Shown here piece by piece: positions 18,639 through 26,239 of a stretch of 64,000 nucleotides of DNA. Position 1 is the stretch's first letter. The number at the start of each line of letters is the position of its first letter. Position numbers and translations under genes: made by a program. Source of the stretch: Streptomyces roseus (GTDB lineage Bacteria > Actinomycetota > Actinomycetes > Streptomycetales > Streptomycetaceae); NCBI RefSeq assembly GCF_001044425.1, contig NZ_LFML01000020.1:1-64000 (forward strand). Direction: 5' to 3'. Below the pieces are notes generated by a model that was not told the DNA's origin, searched no databases, and saw only the letters and a list, made by a program, of their open reading frames with translations.

Positions 18639-19400
18639 TCAGAGCAGCGACAGCCGGAGGCCGCCCGTCGCGTCCAGGTGCTGGCCCGTCACCCAGCGGG
18701 CGTCCGGCGAGGCCAGGAAGGCCACCACGTCGGCGACCTCCTCCGCCGTGCCCACCCGTCCGAACACGGAGCGGGAGGCCGCGTGCGCCCGCGCCGCCGG
18801 GTCGGCCAGCCAGCCCGCGCTGAGCTCGGTGTCGGTGACCCCGGGGCCCACCGAGTTCACGGTGATCCCGCGCGGGGCCAGCTCGGCCGCCAGCGACCGG
18901 GTCAGCGCGTTCACGGCGCCCTTGGCCGTGATGGTGGCCAGGATCGCCGGCAGGGCGATCTCCGGGGTGCCCGTGACGTTCACGATCCTGCCCCCGTCCC
19001 GCAGCCGCGCCAGCCCGTGCTTGATCACGAAGAATGGCGCCTTCGCGTTGAGCGCGTGGACGCGGTCGTACGCCTCCTCGTCGGTGTCCTCGATCCCGGC
19101 GAAGGTGGCCGCGCCCGCGTTGTTGACCAGGATGTCCACCCCGTCGGTGTGCAGCGGGTGCTCCGCGTACGCCGCCCACAGCGCCCGCGCGTCGCCCGGG
19201 ACCCCGAGCACGGCCCCGAGGGCGAACGCCCGGCCGCCTTCCGCCCCGATCGCCGCGACCGTCTCCTTCGCCGCCGCCTCGTTCCGCCCGTAGTGCACGG
19301 CGACCAGCGCCCCGTCCCGGGCGAGGCGCTGCGCCACCGCCCGTCCGATCCCCCGGCTGCCGCCCGTGACCAGTGCCGTCTTCCCCTTGAGCACGCCCAT
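18639..19400 (-). CDS. SDR-family protein lacking the catalytic Tyr
   Basis: 253-aa short-chain dehydrogenase fold. The NAD(P)-binding TGGSRGIG and the structural NNAG are intact. The active-site region reads GGRIVNVTGTPEIALPAI then LATITAKGAV. Counting back from the conserved Lys, the usual Tyr of YxxxK is Thr, and the Ser position is not an obvious Ser. The protein may be inactive as a reductase or use altered chemistry. ATG 19400 is chosen over 19421. It is divergent from a TetR gene with two operator-like repeats between them, so it is the likely target of that regulator. Confidence 0.85.
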   Translation of the reverse strand: MGVLKGKTALVTGGSRGIGRAVAQRLARDGALVAVHYGRNEAAAKETVAAIGAEGGRAFALGAVLGVPGDARALWAAYAEHPLHTDGVDILVNNAGAATFAGIEDTDEEAYDRVHALNAKAPFFVIKHGLARLRDGGRIVNVTGTPEIALPAILATITAKGAVNALTRSLAAELAPRGITVNSVGPGVTDTELSAGWLADPAARAHAASRSVFGRVGTAEEVADVVAFLASPDARWVTGQHLDATGGLRLSLL

Positions 19401-19425
19401 GACGCGCCCCCCCTTCAGCATTTGC

Positions 19426-19474
19426 TAGTGGTCGCTACAGAAAGGGACCGTACCAGATTCCGTAGCGCCCGCTA
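19426..19474. promoter_or_regulatory. Paired operator repeats, SDR / TetR interval
   Basis: Two 12-bp inverted repeats TAGYG-NN-CGCTA: TAGTGGTCGCTA (19426-19437) and TAGCGCCCGCTA (19463-19474), 37 bp apart centre to centre. Each is followed by YAGAA. The second abuts the -10 box TAGAAT (19475-19480) of the tetR gene. Likely TetR-binding sites controlling both directions. Confidence 0.6.
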
Positions 19475-19486
19475 TAGAATCTCCCC

Positions 19487-20080
19487 ATGGTGACCGGACA
19501 GCGCGGCAGACCCCGCTCCTTCGACCGCGACGCGGCCCTCGACAAGGCCATGCTGGCCTTCTGGGAGCACGGCTACGAGGCGACCTCGATCTCCGACCTG
19601 ACCGCCTCGCTCGGCATCGGCGCGCCCAGCCTGTACGCGGCCTTCGGCGACAAGCGCAGGCTTTTCGACGAGGTCGTGGCGGTCTACGGCGGCCGGTACA
19701 CCGATTTCGCGCGCGCCGCCCTGTCCGAGGAGCCCACCGCGGGGGCGGGGTTGCGACGCGTCCTGCGCGAAGCGGCCGGGATCTACACCGACCCGGCCCA
19801 TCCGCCCGGCTGTCTGGTGATCAGCGCCGCCGTCAACACGACCTCGCAGGACGTCGCGCAGGCCCTGCGCGAGCGCCGTGAGGTCAGCCTGGAGATGTTC
19901 GAGCGCAGGATCCGGGCCGACGTGGCAGCCGGCGTGCTGCCCGCCGCCACGGACGCGCAGGCGCTGGCCCGCTTCGCGCTGGCGGTGCTCGTCGGGATGT
20001 CCCAGCAGTCGCGCGACGGGGCGAGCCGGGAGGAACTGGAAGCGGTGGCGGAACTGGCGATGGGGGCCTGGCCGCGGTGA
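19487..20080 (+). CDS. TetR/AcrR family regulator
   Basis: 197 aa. The N-terminal helix-turn-helix covers residues ~15-55 (FWEHGYEATSISDLTASLGIGAPSLYAAFGDKRRLF split around residue 40), followed by a helical ligand-binding domain with PGCLVISAAVNT, typical of the TetR_C subfamily. The ATG lies 6 nt after a TAGAAT -10 box, so the mRNA should be leaderless. It is expected to repress itself and the divergent SDR gene. Ligand unknown. Confidence 0.88.
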   Translation: MVTGQRGRPRSFDRDAALDKAMLAFWEHGYEATSISDLTASLGIGAPSLYAAFGDKRRLFDEVVAVYGGRYTDFARAALSEEPTAGAGLRRVLREAAGIYTDPAHPPGCLVISAAVNTTSQDVAQALRERREVSLEMFERRIRADVAAGVLPAATDAQALARFALAVLVGMSQQSRDGASREELEAVAELAMGAWPR

Positions 20081-20304
20081 AGGGGAGGGGCCCCGGGCAA
20101 TCCGGCGGCGGAATCCGCATTCCTCTGGGCCACGGTGCCGGGTCGGGACCCTCAACCCGTCCGGCACCGTAGCCCGGAGTACTTACGGCCGGCCGGGTGT
20201 GCGGTTCCCGGCGGCCGGTGGGAGGTGCCTGCGCGGTCAGGGCAGAGCGCGCGGCTTACCTCGATCCGTCCTCCTGTGCGGGGAGGGCGGAAGCATAAGG
20301 CAAT

Positions 20305-20320
20305 TGTGGACTAGACCAAT
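20305..20320. promoter_or_regulatory. dre-type site upstream of sensor kinase gene
   Basis: TGTGGACTAGACCAAT has the same flanks as the nagB operator and a full CTAGACCA right half. It lies in the 376-bp interval between tetR and the sensor kinase gene, 145 bp before the predicted transcription start. The rest of the interval shows no gene. Confidence 0.75.
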
Positions 20321-20456
20321 CTGTTCTGTCCATCCAATGGCGGGCTCCATGCTCCCGTCACTTCATCCAACAGTACGCGGCCCGAGTGCCTCCTGGATAC
20401 TCCTGAGTAGTAGCCGTGGGGAAAGTCATGGCCCCTACCCGGGGTACGCTCGGCCC

Positions 20457-21935
20457 GTGCCCTCCATGAACGACCTCGTACGCCAGCACACCGCTCTCAG
20501 TGAAACCGACCTGGAGTGGCTCCACCTGCTGGTCTCGGAGTGGCAGCTGCTCTCCGACCTCTCCTTCGCGGACCTCGTGCTGTGGGTCCCCACCCTCGAC
20601 GGCACCCGGTACGTCTCGGTCGCGCAGATGCGCCCCAACACCGGCCCCACCTCGTACCAGGACGACATGGTCGGCCACCTGGTCCCGCGCGGCCGGCGCC
20701 CGCTGCTCGACGCCGCGCTCGACGAGGGCCGGATCGTGCGCGAGGGGGACCCGGAGTGGCGCGAGGAGGTGCCCGTGCGCGTCGAGTCGATCCCGGTCCG
20801 CCGCGAGGGCCGGGTACTGGGAGTGATCGCCCGGAACACCAACCTGCTCACTGTGCGTACACCGAGCCGGCTGGAGCTCACCTACCTCCAGTCCGCCTCC
20901 GACCTGGCCCAGATGATCGCGGCCGGCTCCTTCCCGTTCCCGGGCCAGCAGGTCGACATGGACGCCTCACCCCGCGCCGGCGACGGCCTGATGCGCCTCG
21001 ACGCCGACGGCGTGGTCACGTACGCCTCCCCGAACGCGCTGTCCGCGTACCACCGGCTCGGCCTCGCCGCCGACCTCGTCGGCCAGCACCTGGGGACGAC
21101 CACCTCCGAACTCGCCCCCACCCGCGGCCCCGTGGACGAGGCCATCGTCAAGCTGGCCAGCGGCTGGGCCCCGCGCGAGACCGAGGTCGAGGGCAACGGC
21201 GGAGTCATCCAGCTGCGCGCCATCCCGCTCAAGCCCAAGGGCGTCCGCATCGGCTCCCTCGTCCTGTGCCGGGACGTCACGGAACTGCGCCGTCGCGAAC
21301 GTGAATTGATCACCAAGGACGCGACCATCCGGGAGATCCACCACCGGGTGAAGAACAACCTCCAGACGGTGGCGGCGCTCCTGCGGCTACAGGCCCGCCG
21401 GATGGATTCCGAGGGCGGCCGCGAGGCGCTCAACGAGGCCGTGCGCCGGGTGGGATCGATCGCGATCGTGCACGAGACGCTCTCTCAGAACCTGGACGAG
21501 CGCGTCGAGTTCGACGAGATCGCCGACCGGGTGATCGCGATGGTCGCCGAGATCTCGCCCGGCAAGGTGGAGTGCCGGCGCACCGGCCGGTTCGGGATCC
21601 TGGACGCGGAGGTCGCCACCCCGCTGTCGATGGTGCTGACGGAGATCCTCCAGAACGCCCTGGAGCACGCCTTCACCCAGGGGGAGGGCGGCCGCGTCGA
21701 GGTCTCCGCGACCCGCACCGGCTCCGGCCGCGCCGACGGCCGGCTGCTGATCACGGTGCTCGACGACGGCTGCGGTCTGCCCGAGGGCTTCGACCCGCAG
21801 CGCGCGGGGAACCTCGGACTCCAGATCGTCCGGACCCTGGTCGAGGGTGAGCTCGGCGGTACGTTCGACATGCTCCGGGCCGAACCGCGCGGCACCAAGG
21901 TCGTCCTCGACATCCCGGCCAGCCCGCAGAAGTAA
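20457..21935 (+). CDS. Orphan sensor histidine kinase, PdtaS type
   Basis: 492-aa cytoplasmic kinase without membrane helices. Order: an N-terminal GAF-like region (~20-140), a PAS-like region (~165-275), a HisKA_2 dimerisation domain with the phospho-His in IHHRVKNNLQTVAALLRLQA, and a HATPase domain with LTEILQNALEHAF, VLDDGCGLPEG and GNLGLQIVRTL. This matches the PdtaS family of actinobacteria, whose partner is an antitermination-type response regulator encoded elsewhere. No response regulator is adjacent. GTG 20457 lies 6 nt after the -10 box TACGCT with no ribosome site, so a leaderless start is preferred over ATG 20466. Confidence 0.9.
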   Translation: MPSMNDLVRQHTALSETDLEWLHLLVSEWQLLSDLSFADLVLWVPTLDGTRYVSVAQMRPNTGPTSYQDDMVGHLVPRGRRPLLDAALDEGRIVREGDPEWREEVPVRVESIPVRREGRVLGVIARNTNLLTVRTPSRLELTYLQSASDLAQMIAAGSFPFPGQQVDMDASPRAGDGLMRLDADGVVTYASPNALSAYHRLGLAADLVGQHLGTTTSELAPTRGPVDEAIVKLASGWAPRETEVEGNGGVIQLRAIPLKPKGVRIGSLVLCRDVTELRRRERELITKDATIREIHHRVKNNLQTVAALLRLQARRMDSEGGREALNEAVRRVGSIAIVHETLSQNLDERVEFDEIADRVIAMVAEISPGKVECRRTGRFGILDAEVATPLSMVLTEILQNALEHAFTQGEGGRVEVSATRTGSGRADGRLLITVLDDGCGLPEGFDPQRAGNLGLQIVRTLVEGELGGTFDMLRAEPRGTKVVLDIPASPQK

Positions 21936-22001
21936 CGATCGTTCGGTCACTGAGCGTGATGCGGCCCGGGCGGGTCCGGCCGGACCGACTACGGACAGCA
22001 C

Positions 22002-22038
22002 TGAGCCCCAAACCGAAAACTTCTCGGTCCGGGGCTCA
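22002..22038. terminator. Hairpin between sensor kinase and wblE
   Basis: TGAGCCCC (22002-22009) pairs with GGGGCTCA (22031-22038) and, inside, ACCGA with TCGGT. It lies between convergent genes, so it may serve both. Confidence 0.7.
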
Positions 22039-22104
22039 AGAGCACGTTGCTGAGCGCTGGTGTGGTGTTGCTACGCGCTGCGGCTCGAGGCTCGAAAGTC
22101 GATG

Positions 22105-22362
22105 TCAGGCGGTGGCGTTACGCGCCCGATTGCGAGCGGCGCGGCGCTTCATCGCGCGGCGCTCGTCCTCGCTGAGACCGCCCCAGACGCCGGAGTCCTG
22201 ACCGGACTCGAGCGCCCACTGCAGGCACTGCTCCATGACGGGGCAGCGGCGGCAGACGGCCTTGGCTTCCTCGATCTGCAGCAGCGCAGGACCGGTGTTG
22301 CCGATGGGGAAGAAGAGTTCCGGGTCTTCCTCGCGGCAAACGGCGTTGTGACGCCAGTCCAT
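22105..22362 (-). CDS. wblE: WhiB-like iron-sulphur regulator WblE
   Basis: 85-aa WhiB-family protein. The four Fe-S ligands are Cys9, Cys37, Cys40 and Cys46, in the patterns AVC and CRRCPVMEQC. The G(V/I)WGG turn (GVWGGLSEDERRAMKRR) and a basic C-terminus follow, as in WhiB1/WblE. These proteins bind a 4Fe-4S cluster, respond to NO or redox state, and contact the principal sigma factor. ATG 22362 has GGAG upstream; the frame is open to 22419. Assignment to WblE rests on length, sequence and position next to the sensor kinase. Confidence 0.92.
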   Translation of the reverse strand: MDWRHNAVCREEDPELFFPIGNTGPALLQIEEAKAVCRRCPVMEQCLQWALESGQDSGVWGGLSEDERRAMKRRAARNRARNATA

Positions 22363-22405
22363 GGCTGCTCCATCTCCTTGTATTGCGGGCAGGTTGCTTG
22401 TGAAT

Positions 22406-22419
22406 GTGAACGCTTTCAC
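22406..22419. promoter_or_regulatory. Inverted repeat upstream of wblE
   Basis: GTGAA-CGCT-TTCAC, a perfect 5-bp-arm inverted repeat starting 44 bp upstream of the wblE start. On the minus strand it reads TGAAAGCGTTCA, which resembles LacI-family operators with a central CG. The wblE upstream region (22363-22684) otherwise holds no gene. Confidence 0.45.
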
Positions 22420-22557
22420 GAATCCCCCCGTGAGGGAAGGGCGACCGCCCAGTTTCCTGGAAGGTCAGTCAGGGACTCGTGGAGGGGTTCTGGCGGTCTG
22501 TGTGGGTGCCGGGTTCTGCGGGCTGTCCCGATCGCCATGAAGAGATTCGCAAACCTC

Positions 22558-22593
22558 GGACGGGGATACAACCCCTTCCGGAAAGTTTTTTTT
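22558..22593 (+). terminator. Possible intrinsic terminator (hairpin plus T8)
   Basis: GGA-C-GGGG, loop ATACAA, CCCC-T-TCC, then GGAAAG and eight T residues (22586-22593) on the plus strand. A T-run this long is rare in this genome. No plus-strand gene ends nearby, so its purpose is unclear; it may end an antisense transcript across wblE. Confidence 0.35.
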
Positions 22594-22684
22594 GATTCGT
22601 CGGTGTCTACTAGGTCACAGCCCTACATCGTGAGGGTGGACCGGCGTGTAAACGTTCGAGTGAAAGGACTTTAGGCCCTTCCAC

Positions 22685-23650
22685 TCACACAATCACACGC
22701 AGTGCCCGGCGTACGCCTGTGAACCGAACGCTGGTGCGGAGACCGAGGTGGTCTCCGTCCATCTGGAACGGAAGCGGAACCTTCGAATGCAAGGTGAAGT
22801 CGGTCAGATCGTGCAGAGACACCGCATGCTTGCCGCGCGGACCCCGCTCAGGAGTCGAGGTCAGGAGCTGTGTGGCGTAGCGGGCGACGGCCGGAGTTGA
22901 CAAACGGTTGAGTGCCAATACGTCAAGCGCGGTATCGAACGACGCCTCCGGCGAGGCGTAAATCGGACGATTCCCCAGATACGTCCAGGGTGAGGTGTTG
23001 CAGACTATCGACAGCACCAGGTCCGTCACGGGATCCTCGCCGGGGCGCTCCAGCGTCACCGCGCCGCGGCGCCGGTTCGGCTCGTCCCAGAACTGGCGCA
23101 TCAGCTGTCGTACATACAGGGCGTGCGTCGAACGCTTGCCGCGCTCGCGCTGCTGCTCGACCCGGCCCACCACCCCCGCGTCGAAACCGAACCCCGCGCA
23201 GAACGTGAACCAGCGCGCCGGAACCGACTCGTCCTCCGTGCCCGGCGTGCCGGCCGCCAGCCCCAGCCCCACCGTCCGCTCGCGCTGCTCGCGCAGCGCG
23301 TCGAGCAGGGCGCCGGTCGCCTCGACCGCGTCGTTCGGCAGTCCGAGCGCGCGGGCGAACACATTGGTCGACCCGCCGGGGACCACCGCGAGCCGGGGCA
23401 GCCGCTCCGGGTCCGGGCCGTTGTGCAGCAGTCCGTTGACCACCTCGTTGACCGTGCCGTCGCCGCCGAGCGCCACGACGAGGTCGATGCCGTGCTCGGC
23501 CGCCCGGCGGGCCAGGTCCCTGGCGTGCCCCCGGTACTCGGTGGTGACCGCCTCCAGCTTCATCTCGCTGGCCAGGGCGTGGGTCAGGACGTCGCGCGTG
23601 CGCGCACTGGTGGTCGTTGCTGCTGGATTGGCCACGAGAAGTGCACGCAT
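22685..23650 (-). CDS. Diacylglycerol/sphingosine kinase-like lipid kinase
   Basis: 321-aa protein of the DAGK catalytic family. The nucleotide-binding motif VVALGGDGTVNEVVNGLL is near residues 58-75, followed by AVVPGGSTNVFARALGLP. Later conserved residues include FCAGFGFDAGVVGRVE and the C-terminal beta-domain (LHSKVPLPFQMDGDHLG). It would phosphorylate a lipid such as diacylglycerol at the membrane; the substrate cannot be decided. ATG 23650. Divergent from a small membrane protein gene. Confidence 0.9.
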   Translation of the reverse strand: MRALLVANPAATTTSARTRDVLTHALASEMKLEAVTTEYRGHARDLARRAAEHGIDLVVALGGDGTVNEVVNGLLHNGPDPERLPRLAVVPGGSTNVFARALGLPNDAVEATGALLDALREQRERTVGLGLAAGTPGTEDESVPARWFTFCAGFGFDAGVVGRVEQQRERGKRSTHALYVRQLMRQFWDEPNRRRGAVTLERPGEDPVTDLVLSIVCNTSPWTYLGNRPIYASPEASFDTALDVLALNRLSTPAVARYATQLLTSTPERGPRGKHAVSLHDLTDFTLHSKVPLPFQMDGDHLGLRTSVRFTGVRRALRVIV

Positions 23651-23734
23651 GACCGCCAGCCTACCGACCCGTACGGATGCCTCCCATACGGCCCGTCCCG
23701 TACCGGGCCGCGCGGGCGCGGCTACCCTGCTGGG

Positions 23735-24172
23735 GTGAGTACGAAGCCCGCCGCCGCCCCCGCCCAGCCGACCGCCCCGCTGCCCAGGCGGCTGACCACC
23801 GCCGCCGCGCTGACCGCCCTGGAGGGCCTGGCGCTGGCCGGCCTCGGGGTGTACCTGCTGTTCGTGGGCATCGGCGGCGACGCCGATTCCCCGCAGCAGG
23901 CCGAGACCGGCGGGATCACCCTGCTCGTGCTCGCGGCGCTGCCGCTGATCGCGGCCCGCGGGCTGCGGCTGGGCCGCCGCTGGAGCCGCGGGCCCGCGCT
24001 GATCACCCAGCTGATGGCGCTGCCGGTGGCGTGGACCCTGTACTCCACCGGCGGGGCGATGATCGCCGCGGCCGTGGCGCTGGCCGTGGCCGCGGTGGCC
24101 GTCGTGGCCCTGCTGGTGAACCCGACGGCGACCGTGGCGCTGGGAATCGGGCCCGGCGAGCAGACCCGATAG
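23735..24172 (+). CDS. Small integral membrane protein
   Basis: 145 aa with about four hydrophobic helices (LEGLALAGLGVYLLFVGI, ITLLVLAALPLIAARGL, ALITQLMALPVAWTLY, then an Ala/Val-rich helix). A Pro-rich N-terminus is predicted to be cytoplasmic. No domain of known function. GTG 23735 lies 6 nt after the -10 box TACCCT with no ribosome site, so a leaderless transcript is predicted. It is convergent with sigH. Confidence 0.8.
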   Translation: MSTKPAAAPAQPTAPLPRRLTTAAALTALEGLALAGLGVYLLFVGIGGDADSPQQAETGGITLLVLAALPLIAARGLRLGRRWSRGPALITQLMALPVAWTLYSTGGAMIAAAVALAVAAVAVVALLVNPTATVALGIGPGEQTR

Positions 24173-24229
24173 CCCGTACTGCACAGCCCGTACCGCGGTC
24201 CGTACCGCCGTTCCCTCCCGCCGTAGTCC

Positions 24230-25288
24230 CTACTCCTCGACGAGGAGCTTCTCGCGCAGCTGGGCCAGGGTGCGGGCCAGCAGGCGCGAGACGTGCATCT
24301 GCGAGATGCCGACCTCCTGCGCGATCTGCGACTGGGTCATGTTGCCGAAGAAGCGCAGCAGCAGGATCCGCTTCTCCCGCGGGGGCAGCCCCTCCAGCAG
24401 CGGCTTGAGCGACTCGCGGTACTCGACCCCCTCCAGGGCCTCGTCCTCCGCGCCCAGGGTGTCCGCCACCGCCGGCGACTCGTCGTCGGTGTCGGGGACG
24501 TCGAGGGAGAGCGTGCTGTAGGCATTGGCCGATTCCAGCCCCTCCAGCACCTCCTCCTCGGAGATCCCGAGCCGTTCCGCGAGCTCGTGGACGGTGGGGG
24601 AGCGGCCGTGCTGCTGGGAGAGTTCGGCGGTGGCCGTGGTCAGCGAGAGCCGCAGCTCCTGCAGGCGCCGCGGCACGCGTACGGCCCAGCCCTTGTCGCG
24701 GAAGTGGCGTTTGATCTCGCCGACCACGGTGGGCGTCGCGTACGTGGAGAACTCGACCCCGCGGTCCGGGTCGAAGCGGTCCACCGATTTGATCAGGCCG
24801 ATGGTGGCGACCTGGGTCAGGTCGTCCAGCGGCTCACCGCGGTTGCGGAAGCGCCGCGCGAGGTGCTCGACCAGCGGCAGGTGCATCCGCACGAGCCGGT
24901 TGCGCAGCTCCGCCTTCTCCACCGAGCCGTCGGGCAGCGCCCGCAGCTCGATGAACAGGGCCCGCGCGCCGCTGCGGTCGCGCGGATCGGGCAGCACCGG
25001 GGGCACCGGCAGCAGCGGCGGCCCCGCCTGCGCCTGTGCCCCCACCGGTTCCGGTTCCGTGTCCGGGGCCGTGGCAGCGGCCCCGGATGGCTGTGAAACG
25101 TGTGGTTCTTCGTGCTGGTTCTCGCTCATAGGGCCCGCCCGTCGCTCCGCCGAGTCCAAAAAGCCGTCTTCCGCTTCCGCGTCAGCCGGGTGCGGCCGGG
25201 CGTGCTGCTGCTCCGGGATGCCGCCGTCGACCTCGTGCCGTACCCGGGGCCGATCCCCGCCCCGCACCGGGATCTCCCCGCCGCTCAC
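24230..25288 (-). CDS. sigH: SigB/SigF-type stress sigma factor (SigH)
   Basis: Group 3 sigma factor of the stress/sporulation class. Region 2 is EPLDDLTQVATIGLIKSVDRF and EFSTYATPTVVGEIKRHF; region 3 is ELSQQHGRSPTVHELAERLG; region 4 is LRFFGNMTQSQIAQEVG then ISQMHVSRLLARTLAQL. GTG 25288 overlaps the stop of the upstream anti-sigma gene by four bases (GTGA), which argues for translational coupling and a 352-aa product. ATG 25129 (MSENQHEEP) would give a 299-aa form, and the frame stays open to 25771. SigH of S. coelicolor is known to exist as several N-terminal isoforms. The symbol follows its position beside the anti-sigma gene and wblE. Confidence 0.87.
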   Translation of the reverse strand: MSGGEIPVRGGDRPRVRHEVDGGIPEQQHARPHPADAEAEDGFLDSAERRAGPMSENQHEEPHVSQPSGAAATAPDTEPEPVGAQAQAGPPLLPVPPVLPDPRDRSGARALFIELRALPDGSVEKAELRNRLVRMHLPLVEHLARRFRNRGEPLDDLTQVATIGLIKSVDRFDPDRGVEFSTYATPTVVGEIKRHFRDKGWAVRVPRRLQELRLSLTTATAELSQQHGRSPTVHELAERLGISEEEVLEGLESANAYSTLSLDVPDTDDESPAVADTLGAEDEALEGVEYRESLKPLLEGLPPREKRILLLRFFGNMTQSQIAQEVGISQMHVSRLLARTLAQLREKLLVEE

Positions 25289-25698
25289 GCCGGGCCTGGA
25301 CCCGCGCCGCGCTGTTTGTAGAGGCTGATGCTCACCGTCCGGTCCTCCTCGACCGTGGATTCGACCTTGCCGGCCAGCGCCGACAGGACGGTCCAGGCGA
25401 ACGTGTCGCGCTCGGGCGCACGCCCGTCCGTGGTCGGTGCGGAGACCGTCACCTCCAGCGAGTCGTCGACCAACCGGAACACGCAGCTGAGGACGGAGCC
25501 CGGCACGGCCTGTTGGAGCAGGATCGCGCAGGCCTCGTCCACCGCGATGCGGAGGTCCTCGATCTCGTCGAGGGTGAAGTCCAAACGTGCGGCGAGGCCG
25601 GCCGTGGCCGTTCGCAGCACCGACAGGTAGGCACCCGCAGCGGGCAGCCGGACTTCCACGAAGTCCTGGGTCCCGGGCTCGCCTGCGATCTGGGACAC
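25285..25698 (-). CDS. Anti-sigma factor (SpoIIAB/RsbW-like ATPase)
   Basis: 137-aa GHKL-type kinase/anti-sigma protein. It begins MSQIAGEPGTQDFVEVRLPA and shows the family pattern YLSVLRTATAGLAARLDF, DEIEDLRIAVDEACAILL, and the C-terminal TVSISLYKQ. It should bind and inhibit the sigma factor encoded next to it, under a partner-switching antagonist. In S. coelicolor this position is PrsH/UshX. GTG 25698 is preferred because GGAGGT lies just upstream; TTG 25710 is the alternative. The 204 bp upstream to the next gene should hold the operon promoter, but I could not fix it. Confidence 0.88.
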   Translation of the reverse strand: MSQIAGEPGTQDFVEVRLPAAGAYLSVLRTATAGLAARLDFTLDEIEDLRIAVDEACAILLQQAVPGSVLSCVFRLVDDSLEVTVSAPTTDGRAPERDTFAWTVLSALAGKVESTVEEDRTVSISLYKQRGAGPGPA

Positions 25699-25902
25699 CC
25701 TCACCTCCAAGGTGGTACGAGCTCTGTTCGCCGGTGACGCTATCGCGATCCGGGCGATCGTGTCGCGGCACCCCTCATGGCACCCGTTTCAGGCACCCCC
25801 GCCTACGGCCGGTGACTGATGGTATGCCCTCGGGTACGCACAGTGGCTAGGGGTCTGCGGGCCCAAATCGGGGGAACCGGCGGAGGGTTGACCTACCCCT
25901 CC

Positions 25903-26163
25903 TCAGACGATCGAACCGTCGACATAACACCACCGCCAGGTCTCGCCCGGCTCGAAGCTCCGCATGACCGGATGGCCGGTGCTCATGTGGTGCGCTGTGG
26001 CGTGCCGGTGCGGCGAGGAATCGCAGCATGCCACGTAGCCGCACTCCAGGCACATGCGCAACTGCACCGGATGGCTGCCGAGGGCAAGACATTCAGAGCA
26101 TGTCAGGGCAGAGGGGACAGGCTCGGGCCGCGTCAGTTCGGGAACGTGGGTGCACTCGCTCAT
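25903..26163 (-). CDS. UBP-type zinc finger protein
   Basis: 86 aa, essentially one UBP zinc-finger domain. Ligands are visible as Cys and His in SECTHVPE, LTCSECLALG, MCLECGYVACCDSS, HRHATAHHMSTGHPV and the final WRWCYVDG. In eukaryotes the fold binds ubiquitin C-termini; in Streptomyces it is a stand-alone small protein of unknown role. Divergent from the Na+/H+ antiporter gene with a 76-bp interval. Confidence 0.87.
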   Translation of the reverse strand: MSECTHVPELTRPEPVPSALTCSECLALGSHPVQLRMCLECGYVACCDSSPHRHATAHHMSTGHPVMRSFEPGETWRWCYVDGSIV

Positions 26164-26239
26164 GATGGCCAGCGTACTGACGTGCGGGCGCCGCAGGACG
26201 ACATGGCGATCAGCCACGACGAGCGAGGGTGGATCTTCG

